DNA of 60,708 bases from an uncultured Metabacillus sp. (lineage in GTDB: Bacteria; Bacillota; Bacilli; Bacillales; Bacillaceae). A model generated the notes under the pieces. It made no database searches and had not been told where the DNA came from. It saw only the letters and a program-made list of their open reading frames with translations. The stretch's first letter is position 1. The number at the start of each line of letters is the position of its first letter. Of the stretch, positions 37,149 to 47,318 are shown one piece after another. A program made the translations under genes and the position numbers. The stretch is taken from assembly GCF_947503125.1 (NCBI RefSeq), contig NZ_CANNCR010000024.1, forward strand, positions 1-60,708, in the 5' to 3' direction.

Positions 37149-40100
37149 AATCATAGCAAAGCCTGAAAACAGTCAATGGACAGATGATCAGTGGAAGGCA
37201 ATTGTCTCAAGCGGACAGGATATTTTAGTAGCTGCAGCGGCTGGATCTGGAAAAACGGCGGTGCTGGTTGAAAGAATCATAAGAAAAATCGTATCAAGGG
37301 AAAATCCTGTTGATGTTGATTCTTTGCTTGTTGTTACCTTTACAAATGCATCGGCCGCTGAAATGAGAAGCAGGATTGGCGAAGCGCTGGAAAAAGCATT
37401 AAAAGAAAATCCATCCTCTCTTCATTTGCGAAGACAGCTAACATTGCTAAATAAAGCATCGATCTCGACCTTGCACTCGTTTTGTCTGCAGGTTGTTAGA
37501 AAGTATTATTATTTAATCAATATTGACCCGAGCTTTAGAATTGCCGATCAAACAGAAGAACAATTACTTATTGATGAAGTGCTGGATGATATGTTCGAGG
37601 AAGAGTATAGCAGAGAGGATAATGAGGCGTTTTTTGATCTCGTTGATCGCTATACCTCTGATCGCAATGATATTGAGCTGCAAACATTGATTCGCGAGCT
37701 TTACTTTTTTTCAAGATCACATCCAACACCAAGTATTTGGTTAGATCAACTTGCAAAAATGTATGATTTGAAAGAAACAGAAGAAATTGAATCATTGCCT
37801 TTTGTCCGCTATTTGCTTCAGGACATCGCCATGCAGCTGGCTGGTGCAAAGGCTCAGCTTGAACAGGCGATGGAGCTGACAAAGCTGCCGGCTGGACCGG
37901 CACCACGCGCAGAAAATCTAGAAGATGATTTAAAGCAAATTTCAGAGCTTTTACGTGTAAAGGATTCGTGGGAGCAGCTTGGCGAGCAAATAAAAACATT
38001 TAAATTATCACGAGCAAAAACGGTAAGAGGTGATCAATATGATAAAACCCTAACCGATCAAGTCACAGCCTTGCGAAATGCAGTAAAAAAACAAATTGAA
38101 CAGCTCCGTGATGAGATGTTTTCGCGTCCCCTTCAGAACTATGTGCTCGATTTTACCCATCTAAAACCAGTTGTCTCGAAGCTAGTGTCGCTTGTAAAGG
38201 AATTTGCAGTACGATATGAAGGGATAAAAAAGGAAAAAGGGATTGTTGATTTTGCCGATTTAGAGCATTATTGCTTAGACATTCTGCAAACCGAGGATAA
38301 CGAGCCAAGTGAAGCTGCTTTGTATTATAAGAATCAATTTTCTGAGGTATTGGTCGATGAATACCAGGATACAAACCTCGTTCAAGAAACAATCCTTAAG
38401 CTTGTCACAAAGGACGATGAAGCGACAGGGAATCTGTTTATGGTCGGTGACGTAAAGCAATCGATTTATCGCTTCCGTCTGGCAGAGCCGTTTCTTTTCT
38501 TAAGCAAATATAAACGATTTACTCAATCAGCTGATCAAACAGGGCTGCGAATTGATTTATCGAAAAACTTCAGAAGCCGGGCAGAAGTGTTGGATGGGAC
38601 GAACTTTTTATTTAAGCAAATCATGGGTGAGCAGGTTGGAGAAATTGATTATGACCATGATGCAGAGCTTAAGCTTGGAGCGTCCTATCCCCAAAATGAA
38701 GAAATGAATGCAGAGCTTTTATTAGTAGAGCGCAGCGATGGCGAGGAAGCTGATCAGGAGGAAGAACCTGCCGTTTTTGATGAAGAGGAATTAGAAACGG
38801 TTCAGCTTGAAGCGAGATTGATGGCTAAGAAAATCAAATCGCTTATTGATCAGCAGTTCCCGATTTATGACCGCAGCATAAACGGCACTCGTCCTATCAC
38901 TTATCGGGATGTGGTGATTTTGTTGCGCTCCATGCCGTGGGCGCCGCAAATTATGGAGGAGTTTAAGCAGGCGGGAATACCTGTCTATGCGAATCTATCA
39001 AACGGATATTTTGAAGCAACAGAAGTAGCGATTATGCTTTCACTCTTAAAAATCATTGATAATCCGTACCAGGATATACCTTTAGCATCAGTGCTCCGTT
39101 CTCCTGTCGTCGGATTGGATGCAAATGAACTCGCATTGATTCGTACATTTGACAAAAAAGGGACGTATTATGATGCGGTGAAAGCATTTTTAGCAGAGGG
39201 TTCTTTGGCCAATCAAGCACTTTTCAGCAAACTGGACCCATTTATAAGGCTTATGCAAGGCTGGCGCGTGCAAGCTAGACAAGGTTCAGTATCAGACTTA
39301 ATTTGGCAGCTTTATCGTGATACAAAGTTTTTTGACTTTGTCGGCGGAATGCCAGGCGGGAAACAACGGCAAGCAAATTTACGTGCCCTTTATGACCGCG
39401 CACGCCAATATGAAGCAACCTCTTTTAGAGGCTTATTTAGATTTTTGCGTTTTATTGAGCGGATGCAGGAGCGCGGTGATGACCTTGGGGCCGCACGTGC
39501 CCTTGGAGAGCAGGAGGATGTCGTCAGGTTAATGACGATTCATAGCAGTAAAGGTTTGGAATTCCCGGTTGTTTTTGTTGCAGGGCTTTCAAAGCAGTTC
39601 AATATGATGGATCTAAATAGAAAGTACTTGCTTGATAAGGAGCTTGGCTTTGGCACAAAACTGATCAATCCAACATTACGGATCAGCTATCCAACGCTGC
39701 CTTATATTGCGTTAAAGAAAAAAATGCGAATGGAGCTTCTCGCAGAAGAAATGCGTGTATTATATGTTGCCTTAACAAGGGCAAAAGAAAAGCTATATTT
39801 ATTAGGAACGTTAAAAAATCCTGAAAAAACGATTGCTGACTGGAAAAAGCATGTATCACATTCTGAATGGCTGTTGCCGGATTTTGAACGCTCCAAAGCG
39901 AAAAACTATTTAGATTGGGTTGGACCAGCATTAGTGCGCCATCAGAATTGTTCGGTTTTAAGTGATGGGCAGATCTGTTTAAATGAAGAAATTGCCCAGC
40001 ATCCGTCTAAATGGACGATTGACATTGTAAAAAGTGAGGAGCTGCTTGAAACCTTTATAGCTGAAGAGGAACTAAATCATGAACGCTTATCAGCGATTAG

Positions 40101-40860
40101 CAATGGTGAACCTGTAGCGTTTGAGAGTGAACAGGTAGAACAGGTGAATGAACAATTAACATGGGTGTATCCTTTTAAAACAGCAGCAAGCAGCCGTTCA
40201 AAGCAATCGGTGTCAGAACTGAAAAGACAGCGAGAGGTTCAAGATGAATATAGTGATCAGCAGTTGATAAAAAGGAAGCAAATCCAATCGTTTTTATATA
40301 ATCGCCCACGGTTTATGCAAAGCAAATCGGTTTCTGCAGCTGAACGAGGAACTGCGATGCATACGGTTATGCAGCATATAAAATTGACAGAGCCGGTTTC
40401 GCTGGATGTTTTAACAGCAAAATTGCAAGAATTGGTTGAAAAGGAAATTCTCTCTGCAGAATTAGCTGAGGTCATCAATCGTGAGCAGATTGTAGAGTTT
40501 TTCTCATCCTCGATCGGAACAAGGCTGCTTCAGGCCAAACAAGTGTATCGGGAAGTACCATTCAGCTACGCGCTTGAAGCAGAACAGCTTTATGACAATT
40601 TGAAGGATGAGCCTGTATTGGTTCAAGGTGTGATTGATTGTTTGTTTGAAGATGAAGAAGGCTTTGTTTTACTAGATTATAAGACTGATACAATTAAAGG
40701 TCGCTTTCCAAGAGGAATAGAAGAGGCAGAAGCGGTGTTAAGAGAAAGATATCGCGTTCAAATTGAACTATATACTAAAGCAATTGAAGAGATTACCCAT
40801 AAACCTTTAAAGGAAAAATATTTATATTTCTTTGATGGTGGATATTTAATCGACATGTAA
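37141..40860 (+). CDS. addA: AddA, ATP-dependent helicase/nuclease subunit A
   Basis: A 1239-aa UvrD-type helicase with a C-terminal RecB-like nuclease. The P-loop [15 protein letters not shown] begins near residue 34, the DEYQDTN Walker B lies near residue 405, and the nuclease signature LLDYKTDTI is near residue 1178. ATG 37141 has AGGAGG 8 bases upstream; the earlier GTG at 37132 overlaps that site and is less likely. Second gene of the addB-addA pair, and the sbcDC genes follow, all for double-strand-break processing. Confidence 0.97.
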   Translation: MSEIIAKPENSQWTDDQWKAIVSSGQDILVAAAAGSGKTAVLVERIIRKIVSRENPVDVDSLLVVTFTNASAAEMRSRIGEALEKALKENPSSLHLRRQLTLLNKASISTLHSFCLQVVRKYYYLINIDPSFRIADQTEEQLLIDEVLDDMFEEEYSREDNEAFFDLVDRYTSDRNDIELQTLIRELYFFSRSHPTPSIWLDQLAKMYDLKETEEIESLPFVRYLLQDIAMQLAGAKAQLEQAMELTKLPAGPAPRAENLEDDLKQISELLRVKDSWEQLGEQIKTFKLSRAKTVRGDQYDKTLTDQVTALRNAVKKQIEQLRDEMFSRPLQNYVLDFTHLKPVVSKLVSLVKEFAVRYEGIKKEKGIVDFADLEHYCLDILQTEDNEPSEAALYYKNQFSEVLVDEYQDTNLVQETILKLVTKDDEATGNLFMVGDVKQSIYRFRLAEPFLFLSKYKRFTQSADQTGLRIDLSKNFRSRAEVLDGTNFLFKQIMGEQVGEIDYDHDAELKLGASYPQNEEMNAELLLVERSDGEEADQEEEPAVFDEEELETVQLEARLMAKKIKSLIDQQFPIYDRSINGTRPITYRDVVILLRSMPWAPQIMEEFKQAGIPVYANLSNGYFEATEVAIMLSLLKIIDNPYQDIPLASVLRSPVVGLDANELALIRTFDKKGTYYDAVKAFLAEGSLANQALFSKLDPFIRLMQGWRVQARQGSVSDLIWQLYRDTKFFDFVGGMPGGKQRQANLRALYDRARQYEATSFRGLFRFLRFIERMQERGDDLGAARALGEQEDVVRLMTIHSSKGLEFPVVFVAGLSKQFNMMDLNRKYLLDKELGFGTKLINPTLRISYPTLPYIALKKKMRMELLAEEMRVLYVALTRAKEKLYLLGTLKNPEKTIADWKKHVSHSEWLLPDFERSKAKNYLDWVGPALVRHQNCSVLSDGQICLNEEIAQHPSKWTIDIVKSEELLETFIAEEELNHERLSAISNGEPVAFESEQVEQVNEQLTWVYPFKTAASSRSKQSVSELKRQREVQDEYSDQQLIKRKQIQSFLYNRPRFMQSKSVSAAERGTAMHTVMQHIKLTEPVSLDVLTAKLQELVEKEILSAELAEVINREQIVEFFSSSIGTRLLQAKQVYREVPFSYALEAEQLYDNLKDEPVLVQGVIDCLFEDEEGFVLLDYKTDTIKGRFPRGIEEAEAVLRERYRVQIELYTKAIEEITHKPLKEKYLYFFDGGYLIDM

Positions 40861-40957
40861 AATTGAGAAAGAGATATTGAAGACTAGCGCCGCCTTATCA
40901 GCCTTTAGGGCTTCAGGCAGCGCTTAGCTCATGTTCATTTGAAAGGGTGTAGAACGA

Positions 40958-42139
40958 ATGCGAATATTGCATACGGCAGACTGGCATCTGGGGAGAGCGC
41001 TCGAAGGTCGAAGCCGTTTGGCAGAGCAAGCGCAATTTATTGACGAGCTTGTTCGAATTGTCAAGGAAGAGAAAGTCGATGCGATCTTAATGGCTGGTGA
41101 TGCCTTTGATACAGTGAATCCGCCGGCAGCAGCAGAGCAGCTGTTTTATGATGGACTTTCCCGGCTGTCGGATGATGGGAAACGGCCGATTATTGTCATT
41201 GCCGGAAACCATGATAATCCTGACCGTCTTTCTGCAGCATCTCCTTTAGCTGGGAACCATTCAATTCATTTAATAGGTTATCCTAAGCATGAGGTTCTTT
41301 TAGTAGATGTTCCAAAAGCACAGCAGCAGATGATGGTTGCCGCTTTGGCCTATCCATCAGAAGCAAGACTTGAGCAAGTGCTGTCAGAAGCTCATGATGA
41401 AATTCTCTTAAGAAATAAATATGATGAAAGAATTCGAGATTTCTTTGCATGGATGAGCAAGCAATTCCGAGACAATACGGTAAATCTGGCTATGAGCCAT
41501 ATTCATGTTGCAGGGGGAAGCTCATCTGATTCTGAACGTCCGATTGAGGTTGGCGGTGCGTATACAGTAGCAGCAACCAGTATGCCTGAAGCAGCTCAAT
41601 ATGTGGCGCTTGGTCACTTGCACCGCCCGCAAAACATCAAGCGGGCCAGCACATTAACAAGGTATTCCGGGTCACCGCTTGCCTACAGCTTCTCAGAAAT
41701 CGGTTATGCAAAATCTGTAACCATTGTAGACGCTGAGCCAAATCAGCCTGTTGTGATGAAGGAAATCCCTCTTTCCTCTGGAAAGCCGCTTGTGAGATGG
41801 AAAGCAACTGAAGGGATCAGCCAGGTGCACAGCTGGTTAGATGAAGGCCGCGATGCATCTGCATGGATTGATTTAGAAATCCATTTGACAAGTACATTGT
41901 CAATTGAAGAAATCCATAATCTGCGTAAATGGCATCCAGGATTTATTCATATTCGCCCGGTATTTCAACAGGAGCGTGAGGTGGCTGCAGCACGCCAAGC
42001 TAATTTGCCAATCGATCAATTATTTACACAGTTTTATGAAAAACAAACCGGCGGGGCAAAGCCGGAGGATGAGCTGGTGAAGCTTTTCTTAGAGCTTGTA
42101 CAGCAGGATGATGAGCTTGAGGGTGGTGATGAGGAATGA
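40958..42139 (+). CDS. sbcD: SbcD nuclease subunit
   Basis: A 393-aa Mre11-type phosphoesterase. Metal-binding motifs in order: HTADWHLG near residue 5, MAGDAFDTVNPP near 47, AGNHDNPDR near 86 and ALGHLHRPQ near 219. It pairs with SbcC to cut DNA hairpins and protein-blocked ends. ATG follows GAAAGGGTG. It is 97 bases after addA in the same direction and overlaps sbcC by four bases. All expected motifs are present. Confidence 0.96.
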   Translation: MRILHTADWHLGRALEGRSRLAEQAQFIDELVRIVKEEKVDAILMAGDAFDTVNPPAAAEQLFYDGLSRLSDDGKRPIIVIAGNHDNPDRLSAASPLAGNHSIHLIGYPKHEVLLVDVPKAQQQMMVAALAYPSEARLEQVLSEAHDEILLRNKYDERIRDFFAWMSKQFRDNTVNLAMSHIHVAGGSSSDSERPIEVGGAYTVAATSMPEAAQYVALGHLHRPQNIKRASTLTRYSGSPLAYSFSEIGYAKSVTIVDAEPNQPVVMKEIPLSSGKPLVRWKATEGISQVHSWLDEGRDASAWIDLEIHLTSTLSIEEIHNLRKWHPGFIHIRPVFQQEREVAAARQANLPIDQLFTQFYEKQTGGAKPEDELVKLFLELVQQDDELEGGDEE

Positions 42140-45100
42140 AGCCGATACAGTTAGCAGTTGCTGGTTTGCATAGCTTCAGAGAAAAACAGACTGTTGATTT
42201 TAGGTCATTATGTGATAGCGGAATCTTTGGAATCTTCGGGCCGACTGGAAGCGGAAAGTCCTCGATCTTGGATGCGATGACACTTGCTCTTTATGGAAAA
42301 GTCGAACGTGCCATGAATAATACCCATGGGATTTTAAATCATGCTGAAGATCAGCTTACAGTGTCCTTTACCTTTGAGCTGGAGAATGCTTCTGGAAAAA
42401 AACAATATACTGTTGAGCGTGTGTTTAAACGTACGGATGAGATCAGGGTAAAAACCTCGATTTGCCGCTTGATCGAAGTCGGTGATGAGACAATCGTTCT
42501 TGCCGATAAAGCGGTGGATGTAAATGAAAAGGTCTATGGATTACTTGGTTTAACGATTGACGATTTCACTCGCGCAGTCGTGCTTCCACAAGGCAAGTTT
42601 GCAGAATTTCTGTCCTTAAAGGGGGCAGAAAGAAGACAAATGCTTCAGCGCTTATTTCACCTTGAACAATATGGTGATCAGTTATTGAAAAAATTAAAGT
42701 ACCGCTTATCCTCAACCAAAATTAAGCGCAATGAGCTCGAAGCAGAGAAAACAGGCTTAGGAGACGCGTCAATAGAAGCCATAAAAGAGGCTGAAAACCG
42801 TCTTAAGGAAGCAGAAATCCTGCTGGAAAAAAGAAATAAAGAGCTAGAGAGTGTCACAAAAGACTTTGAAGAAAAGCAAATAATATGGCTGCTGCAGCAA
42901 GAAAAGGCCGGTATCGAAAAGGAAAAAGTAAAAATAGAAGCTGAAGAGGCTGTCATAAAAGATTTGCAGGAGCAGCTGAAAAGGGCTGAGGAGGCAGAGG
43001 CTTTGCGGCCTTATGCCGAGAGCGTTCAAGCACTTAAGCAAGAAAAACAGGAAGCAGAGATTCATCTTGCAGCAACGAAAAATGAATATCACAAGGTGAA
43101 GAAGCAGTATGAGGAAATAAGCCGTTCTTATGACGAAATTCGCAAGAACAAGGCAGAACAAGAACCGGTATTAGTGGCTAAACGTGAAAAGCTTCTTCAA
43201 TTGCAAAAGGTCGAAAATGAACTCATACAAGATCAAAAGCTGCGATCAGAATTAGCAAATAAAAAGCTAGAGCTTGAGGGGCAACGCGAAAAAAGCCGAG
43301 CTCTCCTTACAAAGGCGGAGCAGTTGGTTGAAAAAGCTGTCGCAAAGCAAAAAGAACTAATCGAACAACAAAAGTCAAACACTGTTACTTCAAAAGCACG
43401 CGAGGAAATCCGCGGTGCATTGGACGTGAAGCGGAAGATTATGCAATGCCAACAAATGGTAGCTGAGACACAAGAGCTTGTTGACAAAAAAACAGCCGCA
43501 ATTAATGTAGAAAAACAAAAGATCTTACAAGTTAAAGAGAGGCTGTCAACACATAAAAAACAGCTGAAAGAGCAATTTATCTCTTTAAATCAGCTTTATT
43601 ATCTCGTATCTGAACGGGGAAGGGAGCATGAAAGATACATTGATTTCATAAAAAATCAGTTGGATCTTATCCTTGCTAAAGAAGAGGAGAAAAAGAGCCA
43701 TAAGCTTGCTCTTGAGCTAGTTAAGCAGCTCTATGACGGGGAGCCATGTCCTGTTTGCGGTTCATCCCATCACCCAAATCCTGTTCATGACGAAGAAGAG
43801 GAGACACGAGAAGGAGAAAAACAATCGGAATGGATAAAAAGTCAGCTTGAGCAGCTTCAAAGCTTAAGCCAAGAAAGCCATTCAATCAAAATTAAGCTTG
43901 AAGGTATCTCACAACAAGTAACATCAGATTTTTCTTTTCTTTATGATCTGAAACAACTAAACAATATACAGGTAAATCCACTCATCATAAATGAAAAAGA
44001 GCTTTCCCTTGAGTCGAGCTATAAGCTTTTTCATGATGAATATAAAGCAATCAATCAGGATTATCTTCAAGTAAAAGCGGCAATTGACCACGTGATGAAA
44101 AAGATTCGTGAGCTGCAGCAGGAGGAGGTAAGACACAACGATTTTATCTATTCTGCTGAACAAGATGCAAATGAGTGGAAAGAAAAACTGAATGAGTATA
44201 AGCGAAATTTTGATCATGAGCAAGCTGCCTATACAAATCATTTCACAGCCATTCCGTTTGACCAGGTGGAGCAGCTTCAACAAGAAATCACTGGAAAAGA
44301 TGAAGCCTATGAGCAATTAAATACTCGAATCGAAAAAAGTGTTGCATTCATTCAAGAACAGGAAGAAATCGTTAAACAACAGCTAAGACTGAATCAGCAG
44401 TTAACGGAACAGGAAATTGAATTACATTCACAACTAAAGCATCGTGACCAGTTAATTTCTGAAAAGCAGGAAAAGCTTAACGAAGCAGGGACAGAGGAAA
44501 GCATAACCCTTCAATTAAAGGAGACAGATGAACAAATTAAGCAATTAATTGCAAAGGAGAATGAATTGTATCAATCATCACAGCACCATTTAAATTTGTT
44601 TAACCAACTGCAAAGTAAGCTGGCGGCAAATGAAAAATCGCTTGAGCAAACGATAAACAAGCTGGCAGGTGCTGAAAAAAAATGGGAGGCTGTCTGTGAA
44701 GGTACAAGCTTTAAGACGATTGAGGAAACACTCGCATCTCTTCTAAAAATAGAGAAAAGACAGCAAATGAAGGAAAAAATTGAGCGTTATTCTGATAAGG
44801 TTAAGCAGCTTCATACAGACCTGCAGCGGATTGAGGAGAAGCTTGCCGGAAAACAGCTGTCATTAGAAGAATGGGAACAAATTCAGCAAATAAAAGCTGA
44901 GGTGAAGGAACAGGTTGATGAAGCTGTTGCCAGCAAAGGAGCGGAGACGAAAGCCCTTCAAGTGCTGTTAGATAAGCATGATCGCTTCATGGAGATTGAA
45001 AACGAGCAAAAAGAATTGGATGATCTCCTGCAAAAGCTGGAAAAACTCCAATCTGTCTTCAAGGGCAATAGTTTTGTTGAATATGTTGCAGAGGAACAGC

Positions 45101-45537
45101 TTGAACAAGTCAGTCGTGATGCCTCTGAACGGCTTCGTCTGTTAACCCGCGGCAGATATGCCATCGAGGTTGACTCACAAGGAGGATTTATCATGAGGGA
45201 TGATGCGAACGGAGGGGTAAGAAGGCCTGTATCGACGCTATCAGGTGGAGAAACCTTTTTAACTTCACTTGCCTTAGCATTATCCTTATCATCACAAATT
45301 CAGCTAAGAGGAGAATACCCGCTTCAATTTTTCTTCCTTGATGAAGGATTCGGGACATTGGATGGAGAGCTGCTCGATACAGTCGTAACAGCTCTAGAAA
45401 AGCTCCAGTCCCAAAATTTATCGGTAGGCGTTATCAGCCATGTTTCAGAGCTTAGGGCAAGATTGCCAAGAAAGCTAATTGTTGAACCGGCAGAGCCTTC
45501 CGGAAAAGGATCTTCTGTTTATATTGAGTCATTGTAG
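42136..45537 (+). CDS. sbcC: SbcC nuclease ATPase subunit
   Basis: A 1133-aa Rad50-type ATPase. The P-loop GPTGSGKSSILDAM lies near residue 35. Two long coiled coils follow, with the zinc hook CPVC (C538, C541) at their tip. The ABC signature STLSGGETFLTSLALALSLS is near residue 1035 and the Walker B FFFLDEGFGTLD near 1072. It forms a heteromeric complex with SbcD and dimerises through the zinc hook. It ends in a strong hairpin. The frame is intact. Confidence 0.96.
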   Translation: MKPIQLAVAGLHSFREKQTVDFRSLCDSGIFGIFGPTGSGKSSILDAMTLALYGKVERAMNNTHGILNHAEDQLTVSFTFELENASGKKQYTVERVFKRTDEIRVKTSICRLIEVGDETIVLADKAVDVNEKVYGLLGLTIDDFTRAVVLPQGKFAEFLSLKGAERRQMLQRLFHLEQYGDQLLKKLKYRLSSTKIKRNELEAEKTGLGDASIEAIKEAENRLKEAEILLEKRNKELESVTKDFEEKQIIWLLQQEKAGIEKEKVKIEAEEAVIKDLQEQLKRAEEAEALRPYAESVQALKQEKQEAEIHLAATKNEYHKVKKQYEEISRSYDEIRKNKAEQEPVLVAKREKLLQLQKVENELIQDQKLRSELANKKLELEGQREKSRALLTKAEQLVEKAVAKQKELIEQQKSNTVTSKAREEIRGALDVKRKIMQCQQMVAETQELVDKKTAAINVEKQKILQVKERLSTHKKQLKEQFISLNQLYYLVSERGREHERYIDFIKNQLDLILAKEEEKKSHKLALELVKQLYDGEPCPVCGSSHHPNPVHDEEEETREGEKQSEWIKSQLEQLQSLSQESHSIKIKLEGISQQVTSDFSFLYDLKQLNNIQVNPLIINEKELSLESSYKLFHDEYKAINQDYLQVKAAIDHVMKKIRELQQEEVRHNDFIYSAEQDANEWKEKLNEYKRNFDHEQAAYTNHFTAIPFDQVEQLQQEITGKDEAYEQLNTRIEKSVAFIQEQEEIVKQQLRLNQQLTEQEIELHSQLKHRDQLISEKQEKLNEAGTEESITLQLKETDEQIKQLIAKENELYQSSQHHLNLFNQLQSKLAANEKSLEQTINKLAGAEKKWEAVCEGTSFKTIEETLASLLKIEKRQQMKEKIERYSDKVKQLHTDLQRIEEKLAGKQLSLEEWEQIQQIKAEVKEQVDEAVASKGAETKALQVLLDKHDRFMEIENEQKELDDLLQKLEKLQSVFKGNSFVEYVAEEQLEQVSRDASERLRLLTRGRYAIEVDSQGGFIMRDDANGGVRRPVSTLSGGETFLTSLALALSLSSQIQLRGEYPLQFFFLDEGFGTLDGELLDTVVTALEKLQSQNLSVGVISHVSELRARLPRKLIVEPAEPSGKGSSVYIESL

Positions 45538-45552
45538 TTTATCTCCATCATG

Positions 45553-45594
45553 CATAACGAAAACCTCTTGAGATCCAAGAGGTTTTTCGTTATG
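45553..45594 (+). terminator. Terminator of the sbcDC operon
   Basis: CCTCTTG and CAAGAGG with an outer extension (CATAACGAAAA / TTTTTCGTTATG) form a stem-loop, with Ts in the 3' arm. Its symmetry would also allow action in the other direction. Confidence 0.75.
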
Positions 45595-45738
45595 GATGTT
45601 ACCGGCTCAGCTGCCCCAATTTATGCTTCATGATTTTTGGTAAATAGTAAGTTTAGAAAGGTTGCTCAATAGCTGCTAGTAAAGCTTTCTTAAAGTTAAA
45701 TAATAAAAAATGATTCAAATCTTTTGGTAGATTAATAT

Positions 45739-45767
45739 TTACAAATGTAAACGTTTTCATATATAAT
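45739..45767 (+). promoter_or_regulatory. Promoter with overlapping perfect cre site
   Basis: TTACAA, 17 bases, TATAAT. Between the two boxes TGTAAACGTTTTCA (45746-45759) matches the cre consensus TGWAANCGNTNNCA exactly. CcpA bound here would block RNA polymerase, so the downstream transcript should be shut off on glucose. Confidence 0.8.
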
Positions 45768-45930
45768 AATACTGGGTTGGATGGCGCGAGTGGCCGTCAT
45801 AGTATTTGGCGTAGGCGGGGCTGATACAAAGGATAATCTGTTATTGCGTTATTACGAGATGATATGTTTTGAGAGTTCATTTTTTAGTTTATTTGTTTAT
45901 ATGATTTCTAAACGTAAGGGTGGTTTTTAT

Positions 45931-46077
45931 ATGAATGATACGACTGAAAAAATCGTACATACCAATTTGAGATTTTGTCCTCAATGTAATAAAGAAAGAC
46001 CATATGTCATTATTTATGTAACGGGTTCGATTCGGTGTGCTAATTGCGACTATTATCATTTAAAGCAAAGTGAATAA
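45931..46077 (+). CDS. Small zinc-ribbon protein
   Basis: A 48-aa protein with two CxxC pairs: FCPQCNKERPY near residue 16 and RCANCDYY near residue 36, spaced like a small zinc ribbon. ATG 45931 follows AAGGGTGG. A leader of about 155 bases lies between it and the CcpA-type promoter. It has no recognised family and its partner is unknown. Its length suggests a regulatory or chaperone-like role, but this is not more than a guess. Confidence 0.65.
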   Translation: MNDTTEKIVHTNLRFCPQCNKERPYVIIYVTGSIRCANCDYYHLKQSE

Positions 46078-46282
46078 AAAAAGCGCAAGGGCCTTGAACA
46101 GCCTCGGGTAAATAAGACGATTTGGAATAGAAGGCGTTCTTTGCCTTCAATTTCAAATTGGCTAGACCCTAGCCTAGAGGCAGTCAAAAACGCGACGTCC
46201 TGTCGCACTGACTGCACTTGCACGTCCTGTGCTTCGGGGCGAGGTGCTGGAGCTAGACACAAAAACGAAGTACAAAAAGTTA
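46078..46282 (-). repeat. Dispersed hairpin repeat, copy 4, with extra hairpins
   Basis: Reverse-oriented copy. Compared with the others it has about 60 extra bases containing GCGACGTCCTGTCGC and GCACGTCCTGTGC hairpins, bounded by GCAGTCA / TGACTGC. On the reverse strand it starts TTTTTGTACTTCGTTTTTGT and ends GCGCTTTTTTT. It lies immediately after the zinc-ribbon stop codon. Confidence 0.8.
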
Positions 46283-46294
46283 TACTTTAAACTT

Positions 46295-46336
46295 TAAAAA
46301 AGGGGAGCGGACACAGAATCGTCCAATCCCCTTTTT
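46295..46336 (-). terminator. Terminator of the gerP operon
   Basis: On the reverse strand AAAAAGGGGATTGG and CCGCTCCCCTTTTTT pair and end in Ts, just after the gerPF stop. Confidence 0.85.
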
Positions 46337-46338
46337 CC

Positions 46339-46557
46339 TTAATTATTTGCAATCATATTCTGATCTGTTACATCAGGGTCTACCATATTTGTTATACTAA
46401 TTCCGTTATTGATGATATGGAAATCTCCTGTGCTTCCTCCACCAGAGCCAGACGCTGATTTTGATTGGCTTTTAGGAGAGAGGTAGAAGGAATCCCCAAA
46501 ATTTATGACTCCGCCATCTACACTATTAATCTTAATGGGTCCTACAATCGCTGGCAT
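46339..46557 (-). CDS. gerPF: Spore germination protein GerPF
   Basis: A 72-aa protein starting MPAIVGPIKINSVDGGVINF, the conserved GerPA/GerPF block, with a Gly/Ser-rich middle (SASGSGGGSTG). GerP proteins make the spore coat permeable to germinants. It is preceded by AAAGGATG at a good distance. Unlike the usual tight operon, about 200 bases separate it from gerPE, without a visible gene. Confidence 0.92.
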   Translation of the reverse strand: MPAIVGPIKINSVDGGVINFGDSFYLSPKSQSKSASGSGGGSTGDFHIINNGISITNMVDPDVTDQNMIANN

Positions 46558-46759
46558 ATGAAAAACATCCTTTTTGTTTTAGATGGTAATTGATACGTTT
46601 CACTAACCATCAGCAAGGATGGCCGATTAACTTCGCCGCGTCCTATAAAGAAACCGGCACTCGTAGCTCCTGTACTTCGAGAAATCCCCCTCTGATGGAA
46701 GTCTCACTTTAGTCTATGCATCGGTTTGCGGAGTGTTCATTAGCGGAGATGAGAATCGT

Positions 46760-47125
46760 CTAGTTTTTCGATTGCCGGATATGCTTCGTACGTGACTCAC
46801 ATACAATATCTTTCGTTGACCCAATCTGCAAAATAGCTGAACTTGAAATGGAAGTTACCGATATAGAATCTACGTTTATTTTAGGATTTTTATTAAAAAA
46901 ATTTGTTGTCAACTGTTCATAAAAAACAGGCTGAGGAATCTCTTCTTCAAAAATGGGAAACTGCGAAAACTTTCCTTCTTCATCATAATAAATCTCTTGT
47001 TCCCGTTGAATAGCCAATACTTTTATCAATGGTGTAATTTGCATGGAATCGCCGATATTAAAAACCGAGCTAATTCCAACTGTATTAACATAGGCTCTAT
47101 TTACATTTGAGAATCGACTAATCAT
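46760..47125 (-). CDS. gerPE: Spore germination protein GerPE
   Basis: A 121-aa protein with the GerPE pattern RAYVNTVGISSVFNIGDS at residues 9-26 and SSSAILQIGSTKDI near residue 93. Start ATG overlaps the gerPD stop in ATGA. Expected in the late mother cell, where it takes part in coat permeability to nutrient germinants. It is followed by a 200-base gap to gerPF. Confidence 0.9.
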   Translation of the reverse strand: MISRFSNVNRAYVNTVGISSVFNIGDSMQITPLIKVLAIQREQEIYYDEEGKFSQFPIFEEEIPQPVFYEQLTTNFFNKNPKINVDSISVTSISSSAILQIGSTKDIVCESRTKHIRQSKN

Positions 47126-47298
47126 TCTGGAGCCAGCGGCACAAACGGGCCAATGATAAGTGATTCAGGCGGTGTGTCAAATACGGAAGAAAGGGAAATG
47201 GTATTTGTATCCCCAATTAAAAAAACAGATGAACTTGATACACCGATTATACGAATGGAACCTACCTGTAAATCGTGATTTACCACAGTAAAATTCAT
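47122..47298 (-). CDS. gerPD: Spore germination protein GerPD
   Basis: A 58-aa protein, MNFTVVNHDLQVGSIRIIGV, continuing SSSSVFLIGDTNTISLSSVF and ending PFVPLAPE. Length and pattern match GerPD. It starts 20 bases after gerPC ends and overlaps gerPE by three bases. It is short enough to be missed by simple length cut-offs. Confidence 0.92.
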   Translation of the reverse strand: MNFTVVNHDLQVGSIRIIGVSSSSVFLIGDTNTISLSSVFDTPPESLIIGPFVPLAPE

Positions 47299-47318
47299 TT
47301 GTGTCCCACACCTTTTAT

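Larger units (their letters stand above)
45538..45930. other. Region between sbcC and the zinc-ribbon gene
   Basis: A 393-base region. It contains the sbcC terminator, then an A/T-rich stretch and a sigma-A promoter with a perfect cre site (45739-45767). A GC-rich leader of about 155 bases follows. A frame reads through the leader from 45781 but has no ribosome-binding site, so I do not treat it as coding. Confidence 0.65.

Noticed and set aside
45781-45930. N-terminal extension of the zinc-ribbon protein from ATG 45781
   Set aside because: The ATG is only about 14 bases from the -10 box, has no ribosome-binding site and the extension has no recognisable pattern. The inner ATG at 45931 has a good site.
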